Source: an uncultured Acidimicrobiales bacterium
GTDB taxonomy: Bacteria > Actinomycetota > Acidimicrobiia > Acidimicrobiales > SHLQ01
Length of the DNA stretch: 32,201 nt
Direction of reading: 5' to 3'
NCBI GenBank assembly: GCA_937934655.1
Contig: CALGZB010000234.1
Location: 1-32,201 of the forward strand
A program made the position numbers and the translations under genes. Positions within the stretch are counted from its first letter, which is position 1. Each line of letters begins with the position of its first letter. The notes under the pieces are model-generated. The model did no database searches and was not told where the DNA came from. It saw only the letters and a list, made by a program, of their open reading frames with translations. This document shows positions 23,499-31,145 of the stretch, piece after piece.

Positions 23499-24707
23499 GT
23501 GCGACAACGCTTCACGCTCGGAATTTTGATGGCCATCGCGGCAGTTCTTCTTGCCACGTCGATGGTCGCTATCGCGGTTCGACCCGAGGTCGACCTCACC
23601 GAACCTGCTTTCACGGTCACTTCACCCCGCCTTGTCGGCGCCGACCCCATCATCATCGAAGTCCCCGAGGGCGGATTCGCCTTGGGCGATCCATCCAGCG
23701 ACACCGACGATACCGACGGAACCGACTCGGAAGATCCAAACCTCGCCCTTCCCGCCGTGTACGACTACGAATTCCTCGATGGCTTTCCCAACTTTCCCGA
23801 AGGAAAGGTATTCGGGGTAAACACCAGCCGAGGTCTCGATACCGAGTTAGACAAGTTCGCTGTGTCTGCGGGCCGCCTGCCAAACCTCATCCAGGTGACC
23901 GCTGGCTGGGAAGGCGATAACTATCAGCCGTGGTTCACCGAACGCATTGCCAACCGCGGCGCAATGCCCTTGATCTCCTGGGAGCCGTGGGACGCAGCTC
24001 AAGAGAGCACCATCGATCAGCAGCGAAGCGAACAACCCAAGTACTCGCTGAAGAAGATCATCGCCGGCGAGTTCGACGACTACATCGACGACTGGGCTGA
24101 CAACCTGGCCGAGTGGAACGAACCGGTTGCCCTTCGCTTCGCTCACGAAATGAACGGGTATTGGTACCCATGGGCCGAAGGCAGAAACGGAAACGCCGAA
24201 GGCGACTACGTCGATGCGTGGCGCTACGTTCACGACCGGTTCACCGCCGCCGGAGCCGACAACGTCCTTTGGGTCTGGTCACCAAACGTCACCTACGAAG
24301 GCTCAACCCCGATTAGCCCGCTTTACCCAGGCGACGACTACGTCGACTGGATCGGAATGGTCGGTTACTTCGGACACGGCGACGTCGAGCCGGTGGCATA
24401 CCCGACATTCGATCAACTCTTCGGCAATACCCTCGAGCAGTTGGACGAAATTTCCTCCAAGCCGGTTCTGATCACCGAAACCGGCGCCACCGAACGCGGC
24501 GGGTTTAAAGCCGAGTGGATCGAACACACCCTTGAAGAGATCGCCTCAAACGATCGCGTTCTCGGGTTCATCTGGTTCGATGTCGACAAAGAGACCGACT
24601 GGCGAGTTACGAGCTCGCCCGAGTCGGCGGAGGCGTTCCGTGAGGCCGCAACCGATCCTCGTTGGGCGCCCGCCGGCCCAGTGATTCAAACCGTCGAAGC
24701 CGACTAA
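23499..24707 (+). CDS. Secreted or membrane-anchored GH26 glycoside hydrolase
   Basis: A 402-residue protein of the GH26 family (beta-mannanase / beta-glucanase clan GH-A). An N-terminal signal or anchor (MRQRFTLGILMAIAAVLLATSMVAIAV, ~1-27, shown in two parts of the family pattern) precedes an acidic linker (~65-80, DTDDTDGTDSED). The catalytic acid/base is E217 in 'RFAHEMNGYWYPW' and the nucleophile E327 in 'VLITETGAT', each in its expected place. It hydrolyses beta-1,4-linked mannan, or possibly mixed glucan. The GTG at 23499 is preferred since it keeps the positive charges before the hydrophobic stretch. It is divergent from the BcsA-like gene (89 bp between starts). Confidence 0.92.
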   Translation: MRQRFTLGILMAIAAVLLATSMVAIAVRPEVDLTEPAFTVTSPRLVGADPIIIEVPEGGFALGDPSSDTDDTDGTDSEDPNLALPAVYDYEFLDGFPNFPEGKVFGVNTSRGLDTELDKFAVSAGRLPNLIQVTAGWEGDNYQPWFTERIANRGAMPLISWEPWDAAQESTIDQQRSEQPKYSLKKIIAGEFDDYIDDWADNLAEWNEPVALRFAHEMNGYWYPWAEGRNGNAEGDYVDAWRYVHDRFTAAGADNVLWVWSPNVTYEGSTPISPLYPGDDYVDWIGMVGYFGHGDVEPVAYPTFDQLFGNTLEQLDEISSKPVLITETGATERGGFKAEWIEHTLEEIASNDRVLGFIWFDVDKETDWRVTSSPESAEAFREAATDPRWAPAGPVIQTVEAD

Positions 24708-24738
24708 CACCCACAACTGTCAGAGCGAGTGGTCAGCG

Positions 24739-26757
24739 CTAGTCGACGCGACGACTGCCTCGGATAAACGCGCCTCTCGATGCGCCTGAGGAGTCGAATC
24801 GCCAGTCGACTTCTCCCTGGTTGGCCTTGTCGACCTGGAACCAAAGCACCGCAGACACGTCGCGTCGGCCGTCGAGGAACTTAAACATGTTCGAGATCCA
24901 TGCCGCTTTGTCGCCGCCGCTCTCGGCACTGCCGGTCTCGGCAATCATGACTGGTCGGTCGGTAAGACGTGCGACCTCATCGAGCGAGTCTTCGAAAATT
25001 TCACGAAAGCTCTTCCAGCCACCGAAACGAGGAAGCGCGTCGCCGCCGTTGTAGCCGTCGAGTCCAACGATGTCGACATACTGGTCACCCGGGTAGAGGG
25101 CGGCATAGCGAACCCCTGCGGGTGCACCCGTGTTCGGTGACCATACCCACTGAACATCGGTAGCGCCCTCTTCTTGAAACACCTGCCAGGCGTGGCGGTA
25201 AGCGCTAACGACATGAGCAGCGGTGTTGCCGCGGTGTCCGACCGACCAGGGGTACCAGTTGCCGTTCATTTCATGCATGAAGCGCAGAAGGACTGGTTGA
25301 TCGAGCCGATCGAGCTGGCGGGCCCAACGACGGAGATCCGCATCGATATCGCCGATGATAATGCTGTAGGCCGGGTTGTATGAGTCCTCGACGCCGTAGG
25401 GCTCGAGGGTGAGCATGACGACATGACCGGCGTCTTGAGCCGCACGAATCTGGTTCAGAGGCACCTTGGACTCGGGATTGAGGAAGCCGTGCACGATATC
25501 GGCTTTGCGACCTACGGCGGCTTCGAAGGTTGGCGCTTCGTCAAGATCCCACGGAATCGCATCGCCGGTGACTCCCACGAGGAGCTTGCTCGACAGCCCG
25601 CCAAGCGTCGGACGGGTAGGTTTCGGAACGGAGCTACCCACGGGTGTTACCACCGATACTTTGCCGTCGAATCCGGCCGGGCCCCGGAAGATCAGTTGGA
25701 GCTGGTTGACGCCCTTTGTCGCGAGCGACACATTCGCTACTTCGCCCGGTTCGTTGAGTCGCCACGTTTTTAGCGCAACGCCGTCGCCCACTGCGGTAAC
25801 AACCACTGGCGATGAGCCGAGCGTTGCGAAAGGGTCGAGATGCAGGCCCGTGGCAAAGTGTCGGTAGTCGCGGCCGAGTCGATAGGTGACCGATGCGCTA
25901 CCGGCGGTCAGCTTGCACGAGTTCGATGCGCCAATCACTCGACCGCCCGAGGAGATGCGGCCGGCCGACCATACTGCGCCCGATGATGGGCAGTTGGAAG
26001 TCGACGTCTTGTAGGCGAGCCAGTACGGCTCACATGCGACGGCATTTGCGTCGTCTTGGCAACCGTCGAATCCTGAACCGCCGGTGAGCTGGTCGTCGCC
26101 GTAACCGCCATCGAGAAAGTCATCGCCGCGACCGCCACTGAGTCGATCGGTATCGATGTCGCCGTGGAGTTCATCGACGCCCTCGCCGCCATTGAGTGCG
26201 TCGTTTCCAGCACCCCCGCGAATGATGTCGTTGCCGCCTCCGCCGAGAAGCGCGTCGTTTCCGTTGCCGCCTTCGATGAGGTCAGAGCCAACGCCGCCAT
26301 CGATGTAGTCGTTGCCGGTGCCCCCAACGATGCGATCGTCGCCGGGGCCGCCACAGATCAGGTCGTTGCCTCCGCCGCCGGCGATCTTGTCGGCGCCGCC
26401 TCGTCCGACGATGATGTCGTTGCCGGCCGTGCCTACCAATACGTCGGGCCCACTGCCACCGAGAATCGTTGCGTTTTGCCCGCGGCACGTGGTGGCCGCA
26501 ACCCGCTGCGCCACGACGTCGTCGGCGTCGAGTTCGAGCAAATCGCTCTCGAGCGCAGACAGATCGAGGCCGGCATCAAGGCTGGTATCGAGGCTGGTAT
26601 CGAACGCTTCGGGTCCCGATTGGGCAATGGCCTGGGCACCAGAAAGCGGTTCGGTTACTGAGGCGACGAGGGCCACGGCAAGCAGCGCGACAACAAGGAA
26701 AAGGCGTTTCACAGGGAGGTTCCAACTACAAACAGTGGCGGGGGGTGACAGCGACAT
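24739..26757 (-). CDS. Secreted RTX-repeat, NPCBM-like, GH26 multidomain hydrolase
   Basis: About 672 residues. A Sec-type signal peptide (residues ~16-45, LFLVVALLAVALVASV, cleavage near AQAIA) precedes an acidic segment. About 15 nonapeptide repeats of the GGxGxDxUx type (residues ~98-234) follow, typical of RTX calcium-binding beta-rolls. Next is a beta-rich domain (~250-365, 'YRHFATGLHLDPFATLG', 'VVVTAVGDGVALKTW', 'VNQLQLIF') resembling NPCBM carbohydrate-binding modules, and then a GH26 catalytic domain with acid/base E496 ('RFMHEMNGNWYPW') and nucleophile E607 ('MIAETGSAE'). The start is uncertain: ATG 26757 lies 12 nt after a TATACT -10, GTG 26712 is also possible, and GTG 26877 is unlikely. 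It converges with the other GH26 gene 31 bp away and is probably extracellular. Confidence 0.9.
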   Translation of the reverse strand: MSLSPPATVCSWNLPVKRLFLVVALLAVALVASVTEPLSGAQAIAQSGPEAFDTSLDTSLDAGLDLSALESDLLELDADDVVAQRVAATTCRGQNATILGGSGPDVLVGTAGNDIIVGRGGADKIAGGGGNDLICGGPGDDRIVGGTGNDYIDGGVGSDLIEGGNGNDALLGGGGNDIIRGGAGNDALNGGEGVDELHGDIDTDRLSGGRGDDFLDGGYGDDQLTGGSGFDGCQDDANAVACEPYWLAYKTSTSNCPSSGAVWSAGRISSGGRVIGASNSCKLTAGSASVTYRLGRDYRHFATGLHLDPFATLGSSPVVVTAVGDGVALKTWRLNEPGEVANVSLATKGVNQLQLIFRGPAGFDGKVSVVTPVGSSVPKPTRPTLGGLSSKLLVGVTGDAIPWDLDEAPTFEAAVGRKADIVHGFLNPESKVPLNQIRAAQDAGHVVMLTLEPYGVEDSYNPAYSIIIGDIDADLRRWARQLDRLDQPVLLRFMHEMNGNWYPWSVGHRGNTAAHVVSAYRHAWQVFQEEGATDVQWVWSPNTGAPAGVRYAALYPGDQYVDIVGLDGYNGGDALPRFGGWKSFREIFEDSLDEVARLTDRPVMIAETGSAESGGDKAAWISNMFKFLDGRRDVSAVLWFQVDKANQGEVDWRFDSSGASRGAFIRGSRRVD
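26056..26463 (-). repeat. DNA segment encoding ~15 RTX nonapeptide repeats
   Basis: Successive 27-bp units on the minus strand encode GGSGPDVLV, GTAGNDIIV, GRGGADKIA, GGGGNDLIC and so on, to GGYGDDQLT and GGSGFDGC. The Asp and Gly positions are strongly conserved while the other bases vary, so selection acts on the protein (calcium-binding beta-roll), not on the DNA sequence. Confidence 0.85.
26567..26602. repeat. 12-bp tandem repeat in the RTX-GH26 gene
   Basis: Three 12-bp units lie head to tail: AGGCCGGCATCA, AGGCTGGTATCG and AGGCTGGTATCG, encoding the DTSLDTSLDAGLD segment just after the signal peptide. The third copy is identical to the second, suggesting a recent slippage. Confidence 0.7.
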
Positions 26758-26769
26758 GGCGTTAGCGAA

Positions 26770-26775
26770 AGTATA
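26770..26775 (-). promoter_or_regulatory. -10 element of the RTX-GH26 gene
   Basis: On the minus strand TATACT lies in an AT-rich stretch, with TTGGTT 18 bp upstream as a possible -35. It would give a short 5' leader before the ATG at 26757 or about 50 nt before the GTG at 26712. Confidence 0.45.
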
Positions 26776-26882
26776 CGAAAGGCATTGAAACCCAACCAAA
26801 CCCACGAAAAACCACAACAAGTGAGAATATAGGCCAAAAACACTACAAATGACAGTCTTTGGGCCGATAACTCCCACCAGCT

Positions 26883-27665
26883 CTAGAGAACTACGCGTTG
26901 AGCAGCCAATTCGTTATAGATATCGAGTGCCTCCTCGGCAATCGGCCGAACCCCTGGACCGAGATCATCGATGGACGGCAACGGACCAGACTGTTCCCCA
27001 AACCGCGTCGACACCGCCACCGAGTCGTACCAATGCTTGGCCCAAACGCCATCGGATTCTCGAAGACCCGCAGGCCAGTCGAGCATTGCCGTGGAGAGGT
27101 CTTCGGTAAACGGCACCTCGAACGCTTCGCATATCGCTTCGAGGTACGCCGGTGGGTTGATGAGAAAATCGTCTGAGTCCACCACCACCGCAGCCCGGCC
27201 GAGAAGCTCAAGCTGTTGAGGAAGCCCGGTCTCGACGAGTGGCATCACTTCCCACTTTTGCTCATAGGAACGAAGCACCCGAAATGGATGCCGAAGCAAC
27301 AACCCGTGCGTGAGTTGATCGAGCCAGCGCTCACCTTGGCTTCCTGCCTTCGCTTCAGCGACACCGGGGCCCGGAAGGTGCGCACTCATGTGCTTTTGGT
27401 ACGACACGGTGGCGTCGCCTGAAAGCGGCGCCAAACATTTGGAGATCGCACCCGCCAGGTCAGCCGGGCCGGCTGCGACTACTTCCTCGCGCATCGGGTG
27501 ATCCATCCCGGTCTCTGCGAGATGCCAGGCATAGAGCGGTTCGTCGAGCACGACACAGTCCGGCCGGTTCTCCCAACTCCTCATCATTGCGGTCGACAGG
27601 TTTCTCGGACCCGACCACATTGCAATACGTCTCACCGAATCCGCGACCACCCCGACACCATCCAT
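26883..27665 (-). CDS. Sulfotransferase-like family protein
   Basis: A 260-residue protein with the sulfotransferase-like PAPS 5'-phosphosulfate-binding pattern at its N-terminus: 'RIAMWSGPRNLSTAMMRSW' (residues ~13-31), then 'VVLDEPLYAWHLAETG'. A later 'LLLRHPFRVLRSYEQKW' corresponds to the 3'-phosphate-binding region of the fold. It is the size of small bacterial stand-alone members, whose acceptors are mostly unknown; a cofactor other than PAPS is possible. The ATG at 27665 is chosen because TACCAT ends 6 nt upstream of it; the frame extends further but through an 11-bp repeat that gives low-complexity Arg-Gly-Ala sequence. Divergent from the helicase gene. Confidence 0.8.
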   Translation of the reverse strand: MDGVGVVADSVRRIAMWSGPRNLSTAMMRSWENRPDCVVLDEPLYAWHLAETGMDHPMREEVVAAGPADLAGAISKCLAPLSGDATVSYQKHMSAHLPGPGVAEAKAGSQGERWLDQLTHGLLLRHPFRVLRSYEQKWEVMPLVETGLPQQLELLGRAAVVVDSDDFLINPPAYLEAICEAFEVPFTEDLSTAMLDWPAGLRESDGVWAKHWYDSVAVSTRFGEQSGPLPSIDDLGPGVRPIAEEALDIYNELAAQRVVL

Positions 27666-27671
27666 GGCTGG

Positions 27672-27677
27672 ATGGTA
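27672..27677 (-). promoter_or_regulatory. -10 element of the sulfotransferase-like gene (leaderless)
   Basis: On the minus strand TACCAT ends 6 nt before the ATG at 27665. Confidence 0.5.
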
Positions 27678-27690
27678 GTCCCGCGGAACA

Positions 27691-27745
27691 CTCTCGCCCG
27701 CCTCTCCCCGGGCTCTCGCTGCCTCTCCCCTAGCTCTCCCCCGGG
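27691..27745. repeat. Degenerate ~11-bp tandem repeat, five units
   Basis: Five consecutive units each start with CTCTC and are 11, 11, 10, 11 and 12 bp long (27691, 27702, 27713, 27723 and 27734), for example CTCTCGCCCGC and CTCTCCCCGGG. The period is close to one helical turn, and the block lies between two divergent promoters, 14 bp upstream of the sulfotransferase -10 and 65 bp upstream of the helicase -10. A binding array for a protein, or a slippage product, are both possible. Confidence 0.7.
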
Positions 27746-27810
27746 TTGGCCGGGCCAATCCTCGGATCTGCCAATTCTGGCCCGAGCACACGTTTGGACC
27801 GTAGCGTCGG

Positions 27811-27816
27811 TACGGT
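27811..27816 (+). promoter_or_regulatory. -10 element of the helicase gene (leaderless)
   Basis: TACGGT ends 7 nt before the TTG at 27824, which is the main reason for choosing that rare start. Confidence 0.45.
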
Positions 27817-27823
27817 AGTTGGC

Positions 27824-29653
27824 TTGAGTTCCACAGCGGATACCGCCCCCACACCTCCGCCACGGTTTCTATACCGATGGCAACTCGATGCACTCGAGGC
27901 CTGGCTCTCCGTCGGCCGCCGAGGTGTCATCGAAGCCGTTACCGGCAGCGGAAAAACCAACCTTGCGATGGCCGCCGTCATCGACGCACACCGGCGAGGA
28001 CTCTTCGTCCTTATCGTCGTACCGTCGCGAGTGCTCATCGAGCAGTGGCATGAGCGGCTGAGCGAAACGCTCCCCCATTGCGTCATCGGGCGCCTGGGTG
28101 ACAACCACACCGACAAGCCGCCCGACTGCGACATCCTCATCACCACTCGCCACTCGGCAGCCTCGCATCAACCGAAGCCGCCCGAAGGCGAAGGCGGACT
28201 CCTCGTCGCCGATGAGTGCCACGGGTTCGGCGGCGGCGTTCTGCGCCGATCACTGATCGCTGACTACAACGAACGACTCGGCCTCACCGCCACACTCGAA
28301 CGGTCCGACGACGCCGTCGACAAAATTCTTCTGCCCTTCTTCGGAGGCGTGTGCTTCCGGTACCGCTTTGCTGCCGCCATCAACGATGGCGTTTGCGCCC
28401 AGCCCCGAGTGGCGTTTGTTTCGGTACCCCTTTCCAAAGAGGAACGCCAGGACTACGTAACTACCGAAGCCAAGCTCGTCGAATCGCGACGCACCCTTCG
28501 CGGTATCCCCGGAATGCCCATCGATCACTTCGGCGAATTCCTCGCGGCAACCAACCATCTCGCGGCCAATGACGCTGGACCTCACGGTCGCGCCGCCAAC
28601 GAGTACCTCAAGGCATTCGCAAAACGGCGCGAGATCGTCGCGACGAGCACCGCCAAATACGAGGCGCTCGGAAACTTCTCCAACAGCATCAAGGCCGCCG
28701 CCGGCGCCCTGATCTTCACCGAGACCGTCCGCGCAGCAAACCACGCGGTCAACCGACTCGACCCTTTCGTATCGATTGAGGTCATCACCGGCTCGACCCC
28801 CAAGGGCGAACGCGAAAAGATTCTTGGCAACCTCCGCAACGGCAACCTCGACGCCGTGGCCGCACCTCGCGTGCTCGACGAAGGCGTCGACGTACCCGAC
28901 GCAAACCTCGGCATCGTGGTCAGCGCCAGTCGGACCCGCCGGCAGATGATCCAGCGAATGGGCCGAATCCTTCGACGCAAGACTGAAGGTAGCGGCGCCA
29001 AGTTCGTCATCATCTTCGCCCGCGATACCGCCGAAGACCCCACCGCCAGCGAGGACCGCGACGGATTCCTCGACGAAATCGAAGAGATCTCCGAATCGAC
29101 GGCGGTCTTTCACCCCACCGACTTCGACAAGCTCGAATCCTTCCTCGACTACAGCGGACCCGAGACCATCATCGAACCCAACCGGGTTGGGCCGCTTACC
29201 GCCGACCCCGAGGAAAAGAGCCCCAAGCTCACCAAGGCCAACGTCGAACTTCTTGTCAATGCAGACCTCGATGCCTGGGCGGGTGCCATCAACGGCGATG
29301 TCGACGCACTCTGGGACTCGTTAGGCAAAGAGCGTCTTTACGCCCGGTTGTCGTACCTTCACTGGGATGCCGTCACCCCGGTACATGAAAAAGTCTGGGC
29401 ACGTTACGCCGATGAACCACCGGTCGAGGCGGACGAATTCGACTACCTCGAAGTCGACAAACTCGAAGCACCCAAAATCGACAAACCAAAAGCCAAACCG
29501 AAGCGCCTCTCAACCGGCGAACTTCCGGTCATGCTGGCTCAGGTCGGCAAGGAATGGGTCGTGAAGTGCAGCGGTTGCGGCACCGCCTCAAAACCAACTC
29601 CCTACAAATGGCAAGCCCTCGACCAAACCGTCGAGTGCGACTGCTGGGGGTAG
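27824..29653 (+). CDS. Superfamily 2 DEAD/DEAH-type helicase (XPB/SSL2-like)
   Basis: About 609 residues. RecA-like domain 1 has Q-motif-like 'YRWQLDALEAW' (~17-27), Walker A 'AVTGSGKT' (38-45), motif II D130-E-C-H133 (DECH box) and motif III-like 'GLTATLERSDD'. Domain 2 has 'VLDEGVDVPDANLGIV' and motif VI Q377-RMGRILRR. This order, and the short domain 1, resemble XPB/SSL2-type ATP-dependent DNA translocases used in repair or restriction. The C-terminal ~200 residues are acidic, then Lys-rich (KIDKPKAKPK), and end in four Cys ('CSGCG...CDCWG'), a likely zinc-binding site. It stands alone, without an adjacent methylase or nuclease gene. The TTG start is tentative: the upstream TTG at 27746 is also in frame. 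Confidence 0.88.
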   Translation: MSSTADTAPTPPPRFLYRWQLDALEAWLSVGRRGVIEAVTGSGKTNLAMAAVIDAHRRGLFVLIVVPSRVLIEQWHERLSETLPHCVIGRLGDNHTDKPPDCDILITTRHSAASHQPKPPEGEGGLLVADECHGFGGGVLRRSLIADYNERLGLTATLERSDDAVDKILLPFFGGVCFRYRFAAAINDGVCAQPRVAFVSVPLSKEERQDYVTTEAKLVESRRTLRGIPGMPIDHFGEFLAATNHLAANDAGPHGRAANEYLKAFAKRREIVATSTAKYEALGNFSNSIKAAAGALIFTETVRAANHAVNRLDPFVSIEVITGSTPKGEREKILGNLRNGNLDAVAAPRVLDEGVDVPDANLGIVVSASRTRRQMIQRMGRILRRKTEGSGAKFVIIFARDTAEDPTASEDRDGFLDEIEEISESTAVFHPTDFDKLESFLDYSGPETIIEPNRVGPLTADPEEKSPKLTKANVELLVNADLDAWAGAINGDVDALWDSLGKERLYARLSYLHWDAVTPVHEKVWARYADEPPVEADEFDYLEVDKLEAPKIDKPKAKPKRLSTGELPVMLAQVGKEWVVKCSGCGTASKPTPYKWQALDQTVECDCWG

Positions 29654-29739
29654 TTCCCCGGCCACGCAGGCCGCCGGTCTCGACCTTCGAGCTGGCGCTC
29701 TCCGGCCTACAGGTTTCCAGGAACCGCCAGCGCCCTCTG

Positions 29740-31137
29740 CTAGGCGTTGTTGAGTAGCCAGAGGCCTAGGCAGCTGTAAACGACCATTACGAGCAACATG
29801 ACGTATTGGCTGCGCAGTGCGTTGCCTCGGCCGCTCCCGTCCGTGCCGTGATCGACCAGTTCCATCGAACGGTCATGAGCAACCAGCACGGCGCCGATGT
29901 GACCAAAGAGAATAGCCAGCACCTGCATCCACGCAATGGAGGTGGGGCTCAACCAGGTGAGGTTGGCACTGGCGTCAGCCTGTCCGAACACGTCCCAGCC
30001 GAGTCCAGCTGGATCCGATAGGCGGAACCAAAATGTCTGGACCTCGTCGACGAGCAATTGGGCGTAATGCGCAATGGCGTAGCCGAACACGATCGGCACT
30101 AACGACGGCGTGAAACTGTCGGTGACCCCAGCGGGCTCCAGGCCAGTCACCGAACACGTCCACTTGATTCCCACACCAAACAATGCGGTTACCAACAGAA
30201 TCGAAAGCACGAGTCCGATCGTGAGGGTGAAGGCCCCATCCCAACCGCTCGGGCGGCCAAACAGGTCGCGACCAGCTTCGCTCTCGACAAATCCGTCGAA
30301 GGTGGTGCCGCCAAGGACCACCAGCAACGTTGCAAGGGTTCCCCGCACCACCGGCATCGTGGACAAGCCCGACATCGGCGCACGGAGCTTCAGCCCTGCC
30401 GCACCATCGCCGGCACCGGGCGAATAGCGGCCGACTGCTTTCGATGCCGACGAAGCGACAACGCCCATTGCGCCAATCATGGAGACCAGCGCTCCAAACG
30501 GTTCATGTTCGGTAATCCAGGCCGCACCCCAACGAAGCGTGAGCACAACGATGACCGCGATGTGGATCGCTAGCGCCCAAGCCAGGATCCGAGGCGAGCT
30601 ACCGGACGGGTGAGCAAGTTCGATGAAAAGGAACACGAACATGCCAAAGGCTGCTGGTAGATGCCCAACGTCGGCGGGAGCTTCAGACACCGCCAGACCA
30701 AGCTTGCTTCCAATCGCCTCAACGCCACGAGCGATGGTCGCAAACGGACTAACCGCGCCCCAAAGGTCGCCAAGGAGTCCGGCCACCAGCTGTGCCCCGA
30801 CCCAGGCCACCACATAGAAGGTCACCGGCAGCACGTTCTCCGCATCGGTGTCGGCGCCGAAGAACCCGGCCCACAAACACAACGCCAGAAGCCCGAGAGC
30901 AACGGTTTGGCCAAACCCACGGAGGCCTCGGAGCATCGCCGGCACCCGGTCGCCGAAGAGCGGACGACCAATCGACGCCTGCGCCAGGCGGGGCTCCTTC
31001 CAGAGCACGCCGAGCGCAACGAAGGAGAGTCCGAGCGCAATCGCTGCTCCCCACGTGAACATCCATAGGGGCAGCGGGAGATCGCCTCGACTTCCTACGC
31101 CATGCGCAAAGAGCCGGCTGTCGAGAGCAGCAAACAT
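29740..31137 (-). CDS. Polytopic membrane protein of unknown function
   Basis: A 465-residue protein with about ten or more membrane helices. The N-terminal 'LFAHGVGSRGDLPLPLWMFTWGAAIALGLSFVALGVLW' (shown as the family pattern in parts) is typical of a group of actinobacterial membrane proteins sometimes named 'fenitrothion hydrolase'; that label has no support in this sequence. A GGAG segment 5 nt before the ATG is one of the few clear Shine-Dalgarno sites in the window. The gene starts 8 bp after the stop of the His-rich cupredoxin-like gene, so the two form an operon and may act together, perhaps in metal handling at the membrane. An 86-bp gap separates its stop from the convergent helicase stop; nothing recognisable is in it. 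Confidence 0.8.
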   Translation of the reverse strand: MFAALDSRLFAHGVGSRGDLPLPLWMFTWGAAIALGLSFVALGVLWKEPRLAQASIGRPLFGDRVPAMLRGLRGFGQTVALGLLALCLWAGFFGADTDAENVLPVTFYVVAWVGAQLVAGLLGDLWGAVSPFATIARGVEAIGSKLGLAVSEAPADVGHLPAAFGMFVFLFIELAHPSGSSPRILAWALAIHIAVIVVLTLRWGAAWITEHEPFGALVSMIGAMGVVASSASKAVGRYSPGAGDGAAGLKLRAPMSGLSTMPVVRGTLATLLVVLGGTTFDGFVESEAGRDLFGRPSGWDGAFTLTIGLVLSILLVTALFGVGIKWTCSVTGLEPAGVTDSFTPSLVPIVFGYAIAHYAQLLVDEVQTFWFRLSDPAGLGWDVFGQADASANLTWLSPTSIAWMQVLAILFGHIGAVLVAHDRSMELVDHGTDGSGRGNALRSQYVMLLVMVVYSCLGLWLLNNA

Positions 31138-31145
31138 GCCCGCTC

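Noticed and set aside
26758-26877. Extended N-terminus of the RTX-GH26 gene from GTG 26877
   Set aside because: The stretch is AT-rich, contains the probable -10 element and would place an unlikely second hydrophobic segment before the signal peptide.
27666-27893. Extended N-terminus of the sulfotransferase-like gene up to 27893
   Set aside because: The extension crosses the 11-bp CTCTC repeat (low-complexity RARGEA residues) and would put a good -10 element inside the coding region.
28250-29113. 287-codon open frame on the minus strand inside the helicase gene
   Set aside because: Shadow of helicase domain 2 with low-complexity Gly/Val/Asp composition.
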